Below are positions 23,015-32,589 of a DNA stretch of 64,000 nt, piece after piece (the first letter of the stretch is position 1; every line of letters starts with the position of its first letter). The notes under the pieces were generated by a model. It worked only from the letters and a program-made list of their open reading frames with translations, was not told the origin of the DNA and did no database searches. The DNA is taken from assembly GCA_036346225.1 (NCBI GenBank), contig JARFIW010000836.1, forward strand, positions 1-64,000, read 5' to 3'. The DNA is from Platerodrilus igneus. Its lineage: Eukaryota > Arthropoda > Insecta > Coleoptera > Lycidae. The position numbers and the translations under genes were made by a program.

Positions 23015-23735
23015 ATGTCGTACACTTTTACTCTAACGGGAAACACTTCAGTTTTAACAAGCAATTTTAATCCGCCTATAAACTTGGATAATGATTCGGA
23101 GTACGTATTAAGATTAACAAATTTTGAGTCTTATAACACAATTCCAAACATAGAAAAGGAATAAATAATAAATTTTATTATGGATCTAACGGAGAATTCA
23201 TAGAAATACCTGAAGGTGCATATGAAATTAGAGAAATTAATAAATATCTTCAAAAAGCTTTAGGTGATAAAAGATGGCGAGGTCGTATGGATCAATCACG
23301 AAGCGCTAGAAAGACGTCAGTGTATATAGAAATTACAGCTGACAATAATACACTTAAATGTAGTATTAAATGTAGTCTAGCTGTGGATTTTACCAAAAGG
23401 ATTCAATTGGTTCTCTACTTGGTTTCAATCCGCGAAAATTGCTAGCATTTGTCACGCATCAAGCAGACTACGCGATCAACATTTGTAAAGTGAATGCAGT
23501 TTTAATCGATTGTAATATTGCAAGTGGATCCTATTTAAATAGTAAACCAGCCCATGTAATACACGAATTTTTTCCTCAAGTACCTGCAGGTTTTAAAATT
23601 GTCGAGTGTCCACCTACGATTATATATCTACCAATCAGGTCACGTATAATAAATGAAATAATAGTTAAAGTGTTAGATCAAGATGGAAATTTAGTTAATT
23701 TCAGAGGAGAACTGCTAACTGTAAGGTTGCATTAA
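23015..23735 (+). pseudogene. Viral structural protein, penton-like candidate (frameshifted)
   Basis: Starts MSYTFTLTGNTSVL at 23015. It runs through LDNDSEYVLRLTNFESYN to a frameshift stop near 23162, resumes as NNKFYYGSNGEFIEIPEGAY, and shifts again near 23395 into a 98-codon frame (23439-23735). That frame contains CNIASGSYLNSKPAHVIHEFF and ends in FRGELLTVRLH. The whole is ~240 codons, beta-rich in character. It sits between the protease and the capsid gene, as minor capsid (penton) genes do in Polinton/adintovirus-like elements. The penton role is inferred from position and beta-rich sequence; the family is one I recognise from similar insect elements, without an assigned function. Confidence 0.6.
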
Positions 23736-23753
23736 AAAAAATCTGCAATAGCC

Positions 23754-23915
23754 ATGGGTATTAAGTATAATGCACACAACATGTCAAGAATTGATATAAA
23801 TGCTGGAAATTTCAAAGCAATCGACACTCGATTGATTGTTTCAAGACCGCTAACAACACAAAACCGACAGTTTCTACAATCGTTAGGACTGCATTTAATT
23901 AAAAAAGTAGAATGA
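23754..23915 (+). CDS. Short 53-aa viral protein, conserved-looking
   Basis: Opens MGIKYNAHNMSRIDINAG at 23754 and ends IKKVE at the stop TGA 23913-23915. It overlaps the start of the capsid gene, whose ATG is at 23912. It is intact although the genes on both sides are frameshifted. It has no membrane segment and is basic overall. Position directly before the major capsid gene, with an overlapping stop/start, suggests a virion or assembly component; this is inference. No function is recognised. Confidence 0.65.
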   Translation: MGIKYNAHNMSRIDINAGNFKAIDTRLIVSRPLTTQNRQFLQSLGLHLIKKVE

Positions 23916-25116
23916 ATAGTGAAATACTGAACGTGCGTGAAAAGTTTACTTCGACAATGCAATTGTTAATATTGAAAACATACTCATCAACCTTATGCTA
24001 ACACATCTTTAAACAATAATGATGAAATTCGAATCCCTATACAACAACAAGATGTATACACCTTACCATCGAAGAGCATGCTGTACATAGAAGGCAAATT
24101 AATTAGAACAGATGGAACGCCGTCTCAGACAGCAAAGTTTGTAAATAATGGAATTTTGCTGCTTTTGATGAAATTAGATATGAGATTGGTGGTATCATTG
24201 TAGATCGTGTTCGGAATCCTGGATTAACGTCTATAATGAAGGGATATGTTTCATATAATAGCAATCAAAGTAAACATTTACAAAACGCTGGGTGGTTTCC
24301 TATGGATGATTCACAAATAGTTGATGCCAATGGGAATTTTAATGTTGCAATAAACCATTCAATGGTTCTCGGATTATGCGAAGATTTTAAAAATTATTTT
24401 AAACCTCCGTCATGAGTTAGTCTTACTACGTTCTAGTTTTGATACTAATGCTATAATTAATCCTACACCCGATGAAGAAATAAAAGTTGTTTTAAACAAA
24501 GTTTTATGGAAAATGCCGCATGTAGCCGTTGATAATACTCAACGAATTAATTTAATAGAATGCGTTGCACAAAATCAGGATTTGCATATTCCGTTTAGAG
24601 GATGGGAGTTGCATGAATATCAACTTCTACAAAAACGCAACGTCATACATGGAACATTAAAACAACAACACAATTAGAAAACCAAGATTTGTGATTGTTG
24701 GTTTCAAACCAACCGAAAAATAGATAAATGAGCAACTACAGTCGTTTTGATCATTGCTATTTAACCAACATGAAACTATATTTAAATTCAGAAATTTTCC
24801 CGTACGATAACTTAAATTTGAGGTTCGAGAATAAACAGACTGCGTTGTTATATAAGATGTATGCTCAGTTTCAGCAATCATACTACGAAAAGGAAAATGA
24901 GCCACTTTTAATCCTGAAGATTTACGAAGTATTGCACCATTAGTAGTCATAGATTGTTCTAGACAAAACGAAGCGTTAAAATCTGGTACTGTCGATATTA
25001 GATTAGAATTTGAAACTAGCAGAAACGTTTTGCCAAATACATCTTGTCATTGCCTTATACTTCATGATAAGATAGTCAAATACAATCCACTCTCAAACAG
25101 CATAAGAATATTATAA
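23912..25116 (+). pseudogene. Double-jelly-roll major capsid protein (frameshifted)
   Basis: About 400 codons spread over several frames. In order: MNSEILNVREKF (23912), NNNDEIRIPIQQQDVYTLP near 24018, LYIEGKLIRTDG, GGIIVDRVRNPGL near 24187, GYVSYNSNQSKHLQNAGWFP, then VLWKMPHVAVDN near 24506, IPFRGWELHEYQ near 24592, LTNMKLYLNSEIFPYDNLN near 24762, and the end NSIRIL at 25116. This is the arrangement of the double-jelly-roll-like capsid family found in insect Polinton/adintovirus-type elements, where ~360 trimers of it build the shell. Frameshifts occur near 23945-23975, 24150, 24410, 24650, 24720 and 24910, so it is a pseudogene despite nearly full-length coverage. Confidence 0.8.
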
Positions 25117-25583
25117 TTACTTTATTATTATTATTACTGTACCTTTACAAATTATGAAAAACAATAAATCATTTAGCAATCACAGTCTATTTATTAATAT
25201 TTTTACATGTTTTACAATATCTTTTACATGTTTGAATTATTAAGTGATTTAGTAAACAGCCATAAACATTGACAATTTTAAATAAAAGTTTTGTTATACA
25301 TTTCTCAAATAAACTAACTGGTATGTTAGTAACAAACTGGATTTTTTTTAACAGAACGGTTACTACTACTACTACTATTTTTCTCTACAATACATTTATA
25401 CTAATATATAGTTCAAAACTCGGGCAGATTGAAAGGCATCCTATTTTTAGATACATCCAAAAACGAAAATCGGCGTACTTGTGCAGGTATAAACATAACA
25501 CTGAAGTTTTATAACTAAAAAATATTATATGTTAATCTAGATAAAATAAATTGCATTCTTTATTTGAGCCAGTGGTTGAAGCT
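25117..25583. other. Intergenic gap between converging capsid and polymerase genes
   Basis: Lies between the 3' ends of two convergent transcription units. AT-rich with a (TTATTA)-like tract at 25119-25135; AATAAA-type signals occur on both strands (for example near 25163). No gene. Confidence 0.5.
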
Positions 25584-28574
25584 TTACAAGTCATTTCTGT
25601 ATGTATAGTTATACCCCCAAGGTTTAGTATCAGTGGTTAAGGTACTAAGAATTCTTTTATCATCACTTGGATTAAGAACAATTTTGTTTTGTTTAATAGT
25701 ACAGACATCATGTTTGACTAATCTAATTAAACATTGCTGTTTCTGTACAGTCTGTTTATAAAACAAAGCATTCTTATAATCATCAAAAGAAATTTGCTTA
25801 ATACTTGCTAAGGAAGATCCCTTTGACTTTTTTATTATCCTATCCTGAACTCTGTAAGTGTACATTTTAGATCTAAGTCCTACAAACTCTAGCATGATGT
25901 CACCATTGTTTTCATCCTTCATAATACCAGGAACTTTTTTATTTGATAATGGAATATGATATTTGTTATGAGGGTCGTAATCGGAAGTATCAAATCTATG
26001 AATATCTTGTTTGATATAAGAGTAAATATCTTCAACGCTAAACTCGTATATCAAACTATCCGTATCTGTGTACAGCAGCTTTGCTTTGTTAGCAAATTGC
26101 GATTTTATATAACTATAGTGAAATTCATATAAATAGGTTTTTGAAATATCTAGAATAGAGAAACCTACATAAATGGGTTTGTTTAAGTAAACCTCTAATT
26201 TATTCATTTCTATTAAGACTAGATCTTTGTCTAACACAGTGCAACTATGAAAATTAGGCTTCGCTATGTAACTACGAGCTCCAAACCGTCCTTCCCATTT
26301 GGTCACTAATTTCACATCTTTCCTTTTCCGTACGTTTTCCATCATCTTTCCATAAACCGAATTTATCATATTTTTATAAAAGCATATATCGAAACTGTTT
26401 TTGACTGTTGTCTTAATTTCGTATTCAAATCAATGTATTCTTTTAACCAAGGAGCTTGTTTAAACCGAAGAACCTTATGAATCTTTTTCAGTTCTAAACC
26501 GTAGCTTAAATACATTTTAAATTCTTGTAGTGAATAATATAGTTGAGTTTTGGATATAAAGTTGTAAGTAATTTCTTTAAGTTTGATTTATTAGAAGGTA
26601 CTGGTGGTATCATATGTTCAGGCGCCAAAGGTATGTCACTGTGAATTTCATGTAAAGATACTGGATAGTGTAAATCGCATTCAAAAATATATCCTACATC
26701 AGAATCATCGGGAATATTAAGTATGTCTAAACGTACTATATCTGGACTGGTACCATCTAAAATTCAAATTCTCCATATGGAAGATATTCAGACATTGCAG
26801 CCCCATATAGATTATTAACATCAAAATACATTAAATATTTAGAATCGAAATTTGGATCATAATCTGCATTCATATATTTGTTATTTGCTTTAGCATATCT
26901 ATTCGAACATTGAGAAACACCGCCACGAATTCCCCGTTCTAAAAACATTATTTTTCAATATCAGTAAGCAGCTCGAGTTTAACGTTTGTCGTTTTAACAT
27001 CGCATCTAGAGCTAAACCAGGAGCCGTAAAGTAGTGAAGCGGATCTAACTTATACGTGAACATACAAGTTTTTCTAAAGTTTTCAAATATATCAGTCAAG
27101 AGCAGTACATCTGTTTTTAAATATAGGTCTGAATAGTCCCCTAGTGTTTTTATATTAAATGTTTGCCAAACGTGTTTAGCATGATTGTAGTCTTCATCTG
27201 AGATTTCTTCATTGCGCAAACGATTAAAGAATGCTGTTTTACAGGGTAAATCGGTTTCATTGAGCCTATCCCAAGAGTTAATGTAATCATAGGAAATATA
27301 CCTTTACGCGTAAGTAACTGAAACTCATTATCGGTGTTACAATTTTCCTGGTGATGGATTTTTATTATCATCTAAGTATGAAGCTAATTTTTCGATGCTA
27401 GATGCCATAAACCTGAATGAATCGATAAATCTAAAAGTAACTTTCGTACCATTTACATATTTTGTAAAAGATATGTATTTTTCCTTATTTATTGATAGAA
27501 TACTTACCACACCTGAAAACCCTAACGCAATTTTTTTAATAATGAAATGCGAATCGTAGCCTGATAAGTTATGAAAAACTACCGGTATCATATAAAAATT
27601 ATGATAATTGATGTTGCAATCTTGATGAGCCGCTCCTCGAAATTCACCTGTAAAGTGGCAGTGATCGCGAACTCTAATATCATCTATACTAAAAGGTTTA
27701 TTGCAAATGTGACAGTGAAGGGCAAATTTAAATGCTAACTTTTGTTCTTCTGTTAAAGGATTCATAGGTTTTGGGTTACAGAAAATTTTATTAGTCGTTT
27801 CTGAAATCAGTTTCAATTGAGCAACAAACCATTCTATACAATCCTTTCCGCGATACAATTGAAATTTGGAATATTTATTATCATACGAGCATTTCAAATA
27901 ATACGCTACACTAAAGGGTATATGCCTTTGGTAAGAGACTGTGTTTAGTATTACCTCCGACTCATTGCATGGTTCTAATATACATTCGAGATCTGCATAA
28001 ACTACAAATGATACTTTTTCTTGATAGTGGAAATGTTTAAACGTTAGATACTTTTCGGATTCTTCGGGTAATCTTATTGAGCAAGTATTCTGTTTTTCGC
28101 AATAATTCGAATGACGCTTAAGTAATGCTGCTGTACTAAAATTATTTAAACATCTATAACAAAAAATTTTCTATGTTCATGTGAAGACAACTGTTTTGCA
28201 AATAATTTTGACATATCCTTAATCCAAGTAAAATGAAAGTGATTCTCATTAGCATTTGTCGGACGAGAATATTGTAAGGAATCATTATTTAAAACTAACA
28301 GATTAATAGGTTCAATTTTTTTTAAATTTTCACTTAAACAAAATGGCAGTATTTTAGTATTTTCTATACAATATAGGTTAATTGCGAGATTGTTAAGCTT
28401 CTCAATTTTTTTTATGTCTTTTAATGTGATTGGAAACTGAATTGAATTGTAGCGTAATACTGTATCAAAATGTGGATAGCTAGATATTCTCTGACTATTT
28501 TGTTTAGCAGGATATAAAGCGGAAACCAAGCTCCAAAGAATGCAATGTTGATCGTTATTTATTACATTTACCAC
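25584..28574 (-). pseudogene. DNA polymerase type B (protein-primed type, PolB2-like; frameshifted)
   Basis: About 1000 codons on the minus strand in several frames. N-terminal part 28574-28146 (HCILWSLVSALYP, HFTWIKDM). A finger-like [16 protein letters not shown] lies near 28110-28070. Exonuclease motif I is in YADLECI (27979-27999). A zinc/HNH-like cluster [22 protein letters not shown] covers residues 61-94 of the 27897-27337 frame. Exonuclease motif II is NLSGYDSH (27547-27572). [15 protein letters not shown] is near 27130. Polymerase motif A is YFDVNNLYG (26803-26830), motif B K..INSVYG (26343-26381) and motif C YTDTDS (26055-26072). All key acidic residues are present, but the frame is interrupted near 28145, 27900, 27345, 26920 and 26760-26380. 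It would replicate the viral genome from a protein primer in the parent element. Confidence 0.85.
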
Positions 28575-28599
28575 AGTTTTTTTTTTTATAAAGTCCGGA

Positions 28600-28773
28600 A
28601 CATTGAAATATTTTTAAATAAAAACAAAGCAAATTTGAAAAAAAAATGTCTCAGATTAAACCGTCTTGTTTAATAATTACACGCACTCATGGTTTTTAAA
28701 AAACCCAGTATTAAAAAAACATTCTGCAGTTTTATTATATAACAGTACCTTTAAAGAATTTTCACACAAATTA

Positions 28774-28829
<56 letters not shown>

Positions 28830-29330
28830 TGCATGTAATTGTGTCAGTGGTAATCTAAAAAACTTATTCTATAAATATTACTACTTAAAGGGATTTATTT
28901 GCATTGCATTATTATATGAAGAAAAATATCATAATTTACACGCACTCATGTTTTTTTTTAAAAAACCCGTTATTAAGAAAAAACATTTTCCAGTACGTTG
29001 ATAGTACTAAAGAATTTTTTCTTATTCAGCACAAATCACTATATCCCTATATATGCATATAAATTATGCTAGCAGTAATATAAAACGAAATTAATCTAAT
29101 TTAGGTTTTATTATGCGCCTTCTTGCAATTTCTGTTTCAGTCAATGAATGTAATTCATTATTTCTGCTGTGCAGTACCTTTAAAAAAATTTCTTATACAG
29201 CTTAAATTATGTCAGCGGTAATCTAAAACGAAATTAATCTAATTTAGGGTTTTATTATGTGCATTCATTTCAATTTCTTTTTCAGACAATGAAACTAATT
29301 CATTATTTCTGCTGAGGTATAATTATATTC
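28600..29330. repeat. Repeat-containing intergenic region upstream of polymerase and spliced gene
   Basis: Two pairs of imperfect direct repeats. ACACGCACTCATG.TTTTTAAAAAACCC is at 28679 and again at 28937. AATCTAAAACGAAATTAATCTAATTTAG with a following GTTTTATTATG..C block is near 29077 and again near 29221. A (TA)n tract lies at 28776-28830. The region separates two divergent genes and probably holds their promoters. Function is inferred from position only. Confidence 0.55.
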
Positions 29331-29522
29331 GCTTACATACTGTTTTCTTAATTAGAATAGATTACAGAGCTGAATTTTTTCAGAAAACGATGCAAATTTT
29401 TAATTTTTTCTAACAGATCAGTTTATTGTTTAATATAAATACTTCACGTAGATTTTACCAACAGTATTCAAATCAGATCTCTTGTATAATTATTAGTTAC
29501 TATTACTAGCAACTTTTAAAAA

Positions 29523-30134
29523 ATGAGTAACTTGTCATCAATCAAAAATTGTAATAGTACCAACGTAAAAGTTCTAGAGCAATTTATATTACATTCTGAC
29601 GAAGACGTGATTAAAGAAGTTTTTGGTTGTTCTTCGCCTGAATTCAACACTGCTGCTATTTTTGATAGTAACGTAATAGATATATCACGGTAAGTGCTTT
29701 TTTCACATTTATACATGTGTTTTTAAAACAGTACTAATTTATAAGTTACATTAGATCAAAAAACCATTCTGGAAACTCTGAGGCTATCGTAGGATCGTTG
29801 ACACACTCTGGTCCTCTCAGAAACATCAGGTAGTATACAAAAGAAAAGGTGAACCTACAATAATCTTTTATGTTATGCTTACAGATCAGGCAAAAACATG
29901 TCGACTATGAAAAAGTTATGTACAGAATCTAATATGGCTGTTTGCTGTGAAGATGATAAATCTTACGAAGATGACACAGTAGAGTTGCTTAACGCATTTA
30001 AAAAGCGTGGAGAGAAGCTACTGCGTCGTATAGATTTGGAACTAGAAATAATAAAGCAAAAAAGAGAGGAACTAACAGCGAGGGAGCAGCAGATACTTCA
30101 AGAACGGGAGTTAATAAATACTTTTCATTTATAA
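29523..30134 (+). CDS. Two-exon viral gene, 138 aa, C-terminal coiled coil
   Basis: Exon 1 is 29523-29689 (MSNLSSIKNCNSTN to ..VIDIS plus two bases). Exon 2 is 29885-30134. The 195-bp intron starts GTAAGT at 29690 and ends ..TTATGCTTACAG at 29884. Joining leaves the frame open (phase 2), with no stop until TAA at 30132-30134. Exon 1 encodes an acidic N-terminal segment. Exon 2 begins SGKNMSTMKKLC, has an acidic patch, then a heptad-rich helix (about the last 45 residues) that looks like a coiled coil. No family is recognised. Splicing in a mid-size DNA virus gene implies nuclear transcription by host pol II. An extra exon (29754-29829) with TACTAAT branch site and AG/GT boundaries is possible, but it breaks the frame in this copy. 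Confidence 0.65.
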
Positions 30135-30342
30135 ATAGTTAGATCAAAATATTCAACAATTTGTAAAATAAAAAGTATTTTATAAAAGTTTCTCTTTGAA
30201 ACAAGACTTTCTCTAAACAAGGTAATAAACTCAAAGTAAAACGCACATAAATCAGAATCCACTTTAATTTGATACATCATTCTTTATACAATCGACTTAG
30301 ATGTGTTATAATAATAAACTAATTTCTTAGAATAGTGACATA

Positions 30343-30639
30343 TTATTCTGAAAATTCTATGTTGACAGTTAGACCGATCGATCCCTTACTAGTTATGTAT
30401 ACGTGTTTGTTCGAGCCAATACTTTCATTTAATTGTTTCACTCCATGTGCTTGAAGGTATTCAAAATATCTCAATGGCAATATACTCTTGAACTCTTCTG
30501 TTTCCACTAATACTCTTTCTCCATATTTTGTCTTGATTGTTTCCACTTTTAAAACTTCAAACCTCTTATTCACTACAAGATCTTTTGAATTTACATAAGG
30601 TTTGCGATATGTGGTTTTATTAAGAGTATTAAAATCCAT
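30343..30639 (-). CDS. 98-aa viral protein, possible OB-fold-like
   Basis: Intact frame starting MDFNTLNKTTYRKPYVNSK and ending NIEFSE. The pattern is a polar N-terminus, then VVNKRFEVLKVETIKTKYGERVLVET, FKSILPLRYFEYL, and a C-terminal ..HVYITSKGSIGLTVNIEF. The alternating hydrophobic strands and GERV.V turn are reminiscent of small OB-fold single-strand DNA-binding proteins; that is inference. It is the last gene before the repeat-rich right end and is oriented away from it (leftward). No cysteine motifs or membrane segments. I recognise similar short proteins from insect viral elements but have no function for them. Confidence 0.6.
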   Translation of the reverse strand: MDFNTLNKTTYRKPYVNSKDLVVNKRFEVLKVETIKTKYGERVLVETEEFKSILPLRYFEYLQAHGVKQLNESIGSNKHVYITSKGSIGLTVNIEFSE

Positions 30640-30865
30640 ATTGCTTTTCTTTGACTAATTAAATTAATATTAGAGCAATCTCCTTATATAGCAGATTACC
30701 ACCATCTGCGTACTTTGCCAACCCACTTTTCAACCTATCACAAGAGTGAACACATTTTGAATTGAAACCGGCCCATGTGTATTTGCAGCCTCTAAACATA
30801 AATCAGAATCCACTTTAATTAAAACACAATTGACTTGAATGCGATATTTTGCATCTGTCATACTG

Positions 30866-31333
30866 TCTCGCTAGAAAACCAAATTCAAAACATCTACACA
30901 CATTTTCTCTGCACTTACATTTTTCAACATACGTGTGTTTTGAAATATGTTCCATTGAAAGTAATATAAAGCCGATCCTAATTCAAAACGTGCCCACAAG
31001 TATTTTACATTTGAAAAGAATTCAGGTTTTCACATTTTACATTAAAAGTATATAACGCCGATCCTAATTCAAAACGGTGCACGTGTAACTTCTCGCTAGA
31101 AAACCGAATTCAAAACAGCTACACACATTCTTCTCTGCACTTACATTTTTTTTTCAACATACGTGTGTGTTTCATTGAAAGTAATATAAAGCCGATCCTA
31201 ATTCAAAACGTGCCCACAAGTATTTTACATTGAAAGTATATAAGAATTCATGTTTTCACAACTATTTTACATTGAAATGTTTTCACAACTATTTTACATT
31301 GAAATTATATAGGGCCGATCCTAATTCAAAACG
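30866..31333. repeat. Iterated direct repeats at the right end of the viral element
   Basis: The 20-mer GCCGATCCTAATTCAAAACG occurs at 30971, 31057 (with one-base variation downstream), 31191 and 31314. A larger unit of ~220 bp starting TCTCGCTAGAAAACC is repeated at 30866 and 31091, and includes CTACACACATT, CTGCACTTACATTTTT, CAACATACGTGTG and AAGTATTTTACATT. This resembles the terminal repeat or promoter region of a virus genome end. Spacing between copies is irregular (86, 134, 123 bp). Confidence 0.8.
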
Positions 31334-31381
31334 TGACAGACGTATTTTACACATGGAAAATACGTCTGTCGCGTCTGTCAC
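31332..31381. other. Terminal hairpin candidate of the viral element
   Basis: GACAGACGTATTTT (31335-31348) and its exact reverse complement (31357-31370) flank an 8-base loop. A second, alternative pairing exists between GTGACAGACG (31333-31342) and CGTCTGTCAC (31372-31381). Immediately after it the flanking repeat C begins, so this hairpin marks the right boundary. Whether it was a genome terminus in the exogenous virus is inference. Confidence 0.6.
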
Positions 31382-31500
31382 TTAAACGTTTGCCGAATTA
31401 ATAGTTTTCCAGTAAATTCTTTCACACAATTAACATTATTCGAGAATATTGCGCAACCAATACCTGTAGTTGATTATAATAATCATCATGCTTAAGTACA
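31382..31500. repeat. Flanking direct repeat C, right copy
   Basis: Matches 21530-21660 in the same orientation (see the left copy), starting directly after the hairpin. Confidence 0.6.
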
Positions 31501-31509
31501 GTTATTTTT

Positions 31510-32010
31510 TTCGTCATTAGTTTATCCATCTTGGGACTGGTTGGATGCGTACCTCCATTGATTTCTATTCTGCGCTAGCCCACACATTTTCCTGAAATTC
31601 CTACAGCCTACATCTTTCACTATCTGTGTGCAATAGTCTAACCTGGGTCTACCTCTACTTCTCTTTTTCCCATCTCTGCTTCTAACAAAATAAAATTCAA
31701 TACCTTTGATTAATTATAAATTATCTTTGGTATATTTTGAGTAAAGTCAAACATGAGTAAGGCACTTTTCGCTTGTTGTTAATATATTGTGGTTATAAGA
31801 AAACTTTGAATTCATTATAAATCTAAACTGGACTATGTTTCTTTTTATTGCTTAAGGTTTCAAAATAAATGGTGTACTTGAGAATTAGAGGACATTGAAG
31901 TACAATCTAAATTTCTTTAAATTCAGTTAGTTTTTTTAAATTTCAAGACCCATAAGAATTCCTCACAAGGAAGTAAGTTTATTTGAATGGTTCTAATACG
32001 AACTATTGAA
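31510..32010. repeat. Flanking direct repeats B and A, right copies
   Basis: 31510-31690 matches left repeat B (20941-21100, a LINE C-terminal remnant, minus strand). 31700-32008 matches left repeat A (20561-20866). Both are in the same orientation as on the left, but the order here is C-B-A, while on the left it is A-B-C. Confidence 0.7.
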
Positions 32011-32589
32011 TATAGTTGAATATAGTTTAACGTATTTTACTGCGAACAAGCAGTGACCTTAGTTATTGATTTTTCTTGTATGTATTTTTATGTTTCAGAT
32101 TTAACTAAGTTACTTATTACTGTTGAAGTTCAGCATAACCTAAAGGTTTCTGCATTTAACCATTGATGTTTATCTAGTAAATATTCATTGATACAGTGGC
32201 GCCCCCTTCCCTATCCTTGCTTTGATAATCCCATCCCACGACTACTCTTATGCTCCTGCGTGACGCAAAAATTAAGATAGTCTGGAAGTTGAGTCAGCGA
32301 TTCCGCTACTTTCAAAGTCGCCCTTCCACCCTGTCCAAGTGCAAGGGTTGTTTCAATCTTTAAGGAATCCGCGGAACCCCACCAGGAAGTCTACCTTACT
32401 TGTATGTGAGGTACTCTTATCCATAAAAGGTGAAACGTTACAAACTAGCATGGATTATGCTTTATCTATTGTTATCGTTTTTCTATAGTCATTTAGTTGT
32501 CAAAGGTGTCATCAAGTCAGCATCTTATAAATTTTGTACCGTTACGTGAAAAATACTTATACCAGTGTTCAAAACGACATACAACAATT
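32011..32589. other. Non-coding, slightly GC-richer patch
   Basis: 32195-32400 is less AT-rich (TGGCGCCCCCTTCCC, CCACCCTGTCCAAGTGC). It may be another repeat end, but I see no frame or second copy in the window. Confidence 0.3.

Larger units (their letters stand above)
21737..31381. mobile_element. Endogenous Polinton/adintovirus-type virus (~9.6 kb, decayed)
   Basis: A coherent viral gene set in a compact block. + strand: phospholipase A2, adenain-like protease, a candidate penton-like protein, a 53-aa protein and a double-jelly-roll capsid protein (21808-25116). - strand: DNA polymerase B (28574-25584). Then a spliced + strand gene (29523-30134), a 98-aa - strand gene (30639-30343), and a right end of iterated repeats and a hairpin. 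The gene content is that of the mid-size eukaryotic dsDNA virus group (Polintons/Mavericks, adintoviruses). No integrase or packaging ATPase frame was found. The right boundary is taken as the hairpin; the left boundary is not precisely defined. Several genes carry frameshifts, so this copy is defective. Confidence 0.85.

Noticed and set aside
24657..24950. 97-codon minus-strand frame
   Set aside because: Shadow of the capsid gene, whose + strand motifs are clearly the coding ones.
28666..29001. 111-codon + strand frame between viral genes
   Set aside because: Dominated by the (TA)n Ile-Tyr run and by the intergenic repeats.
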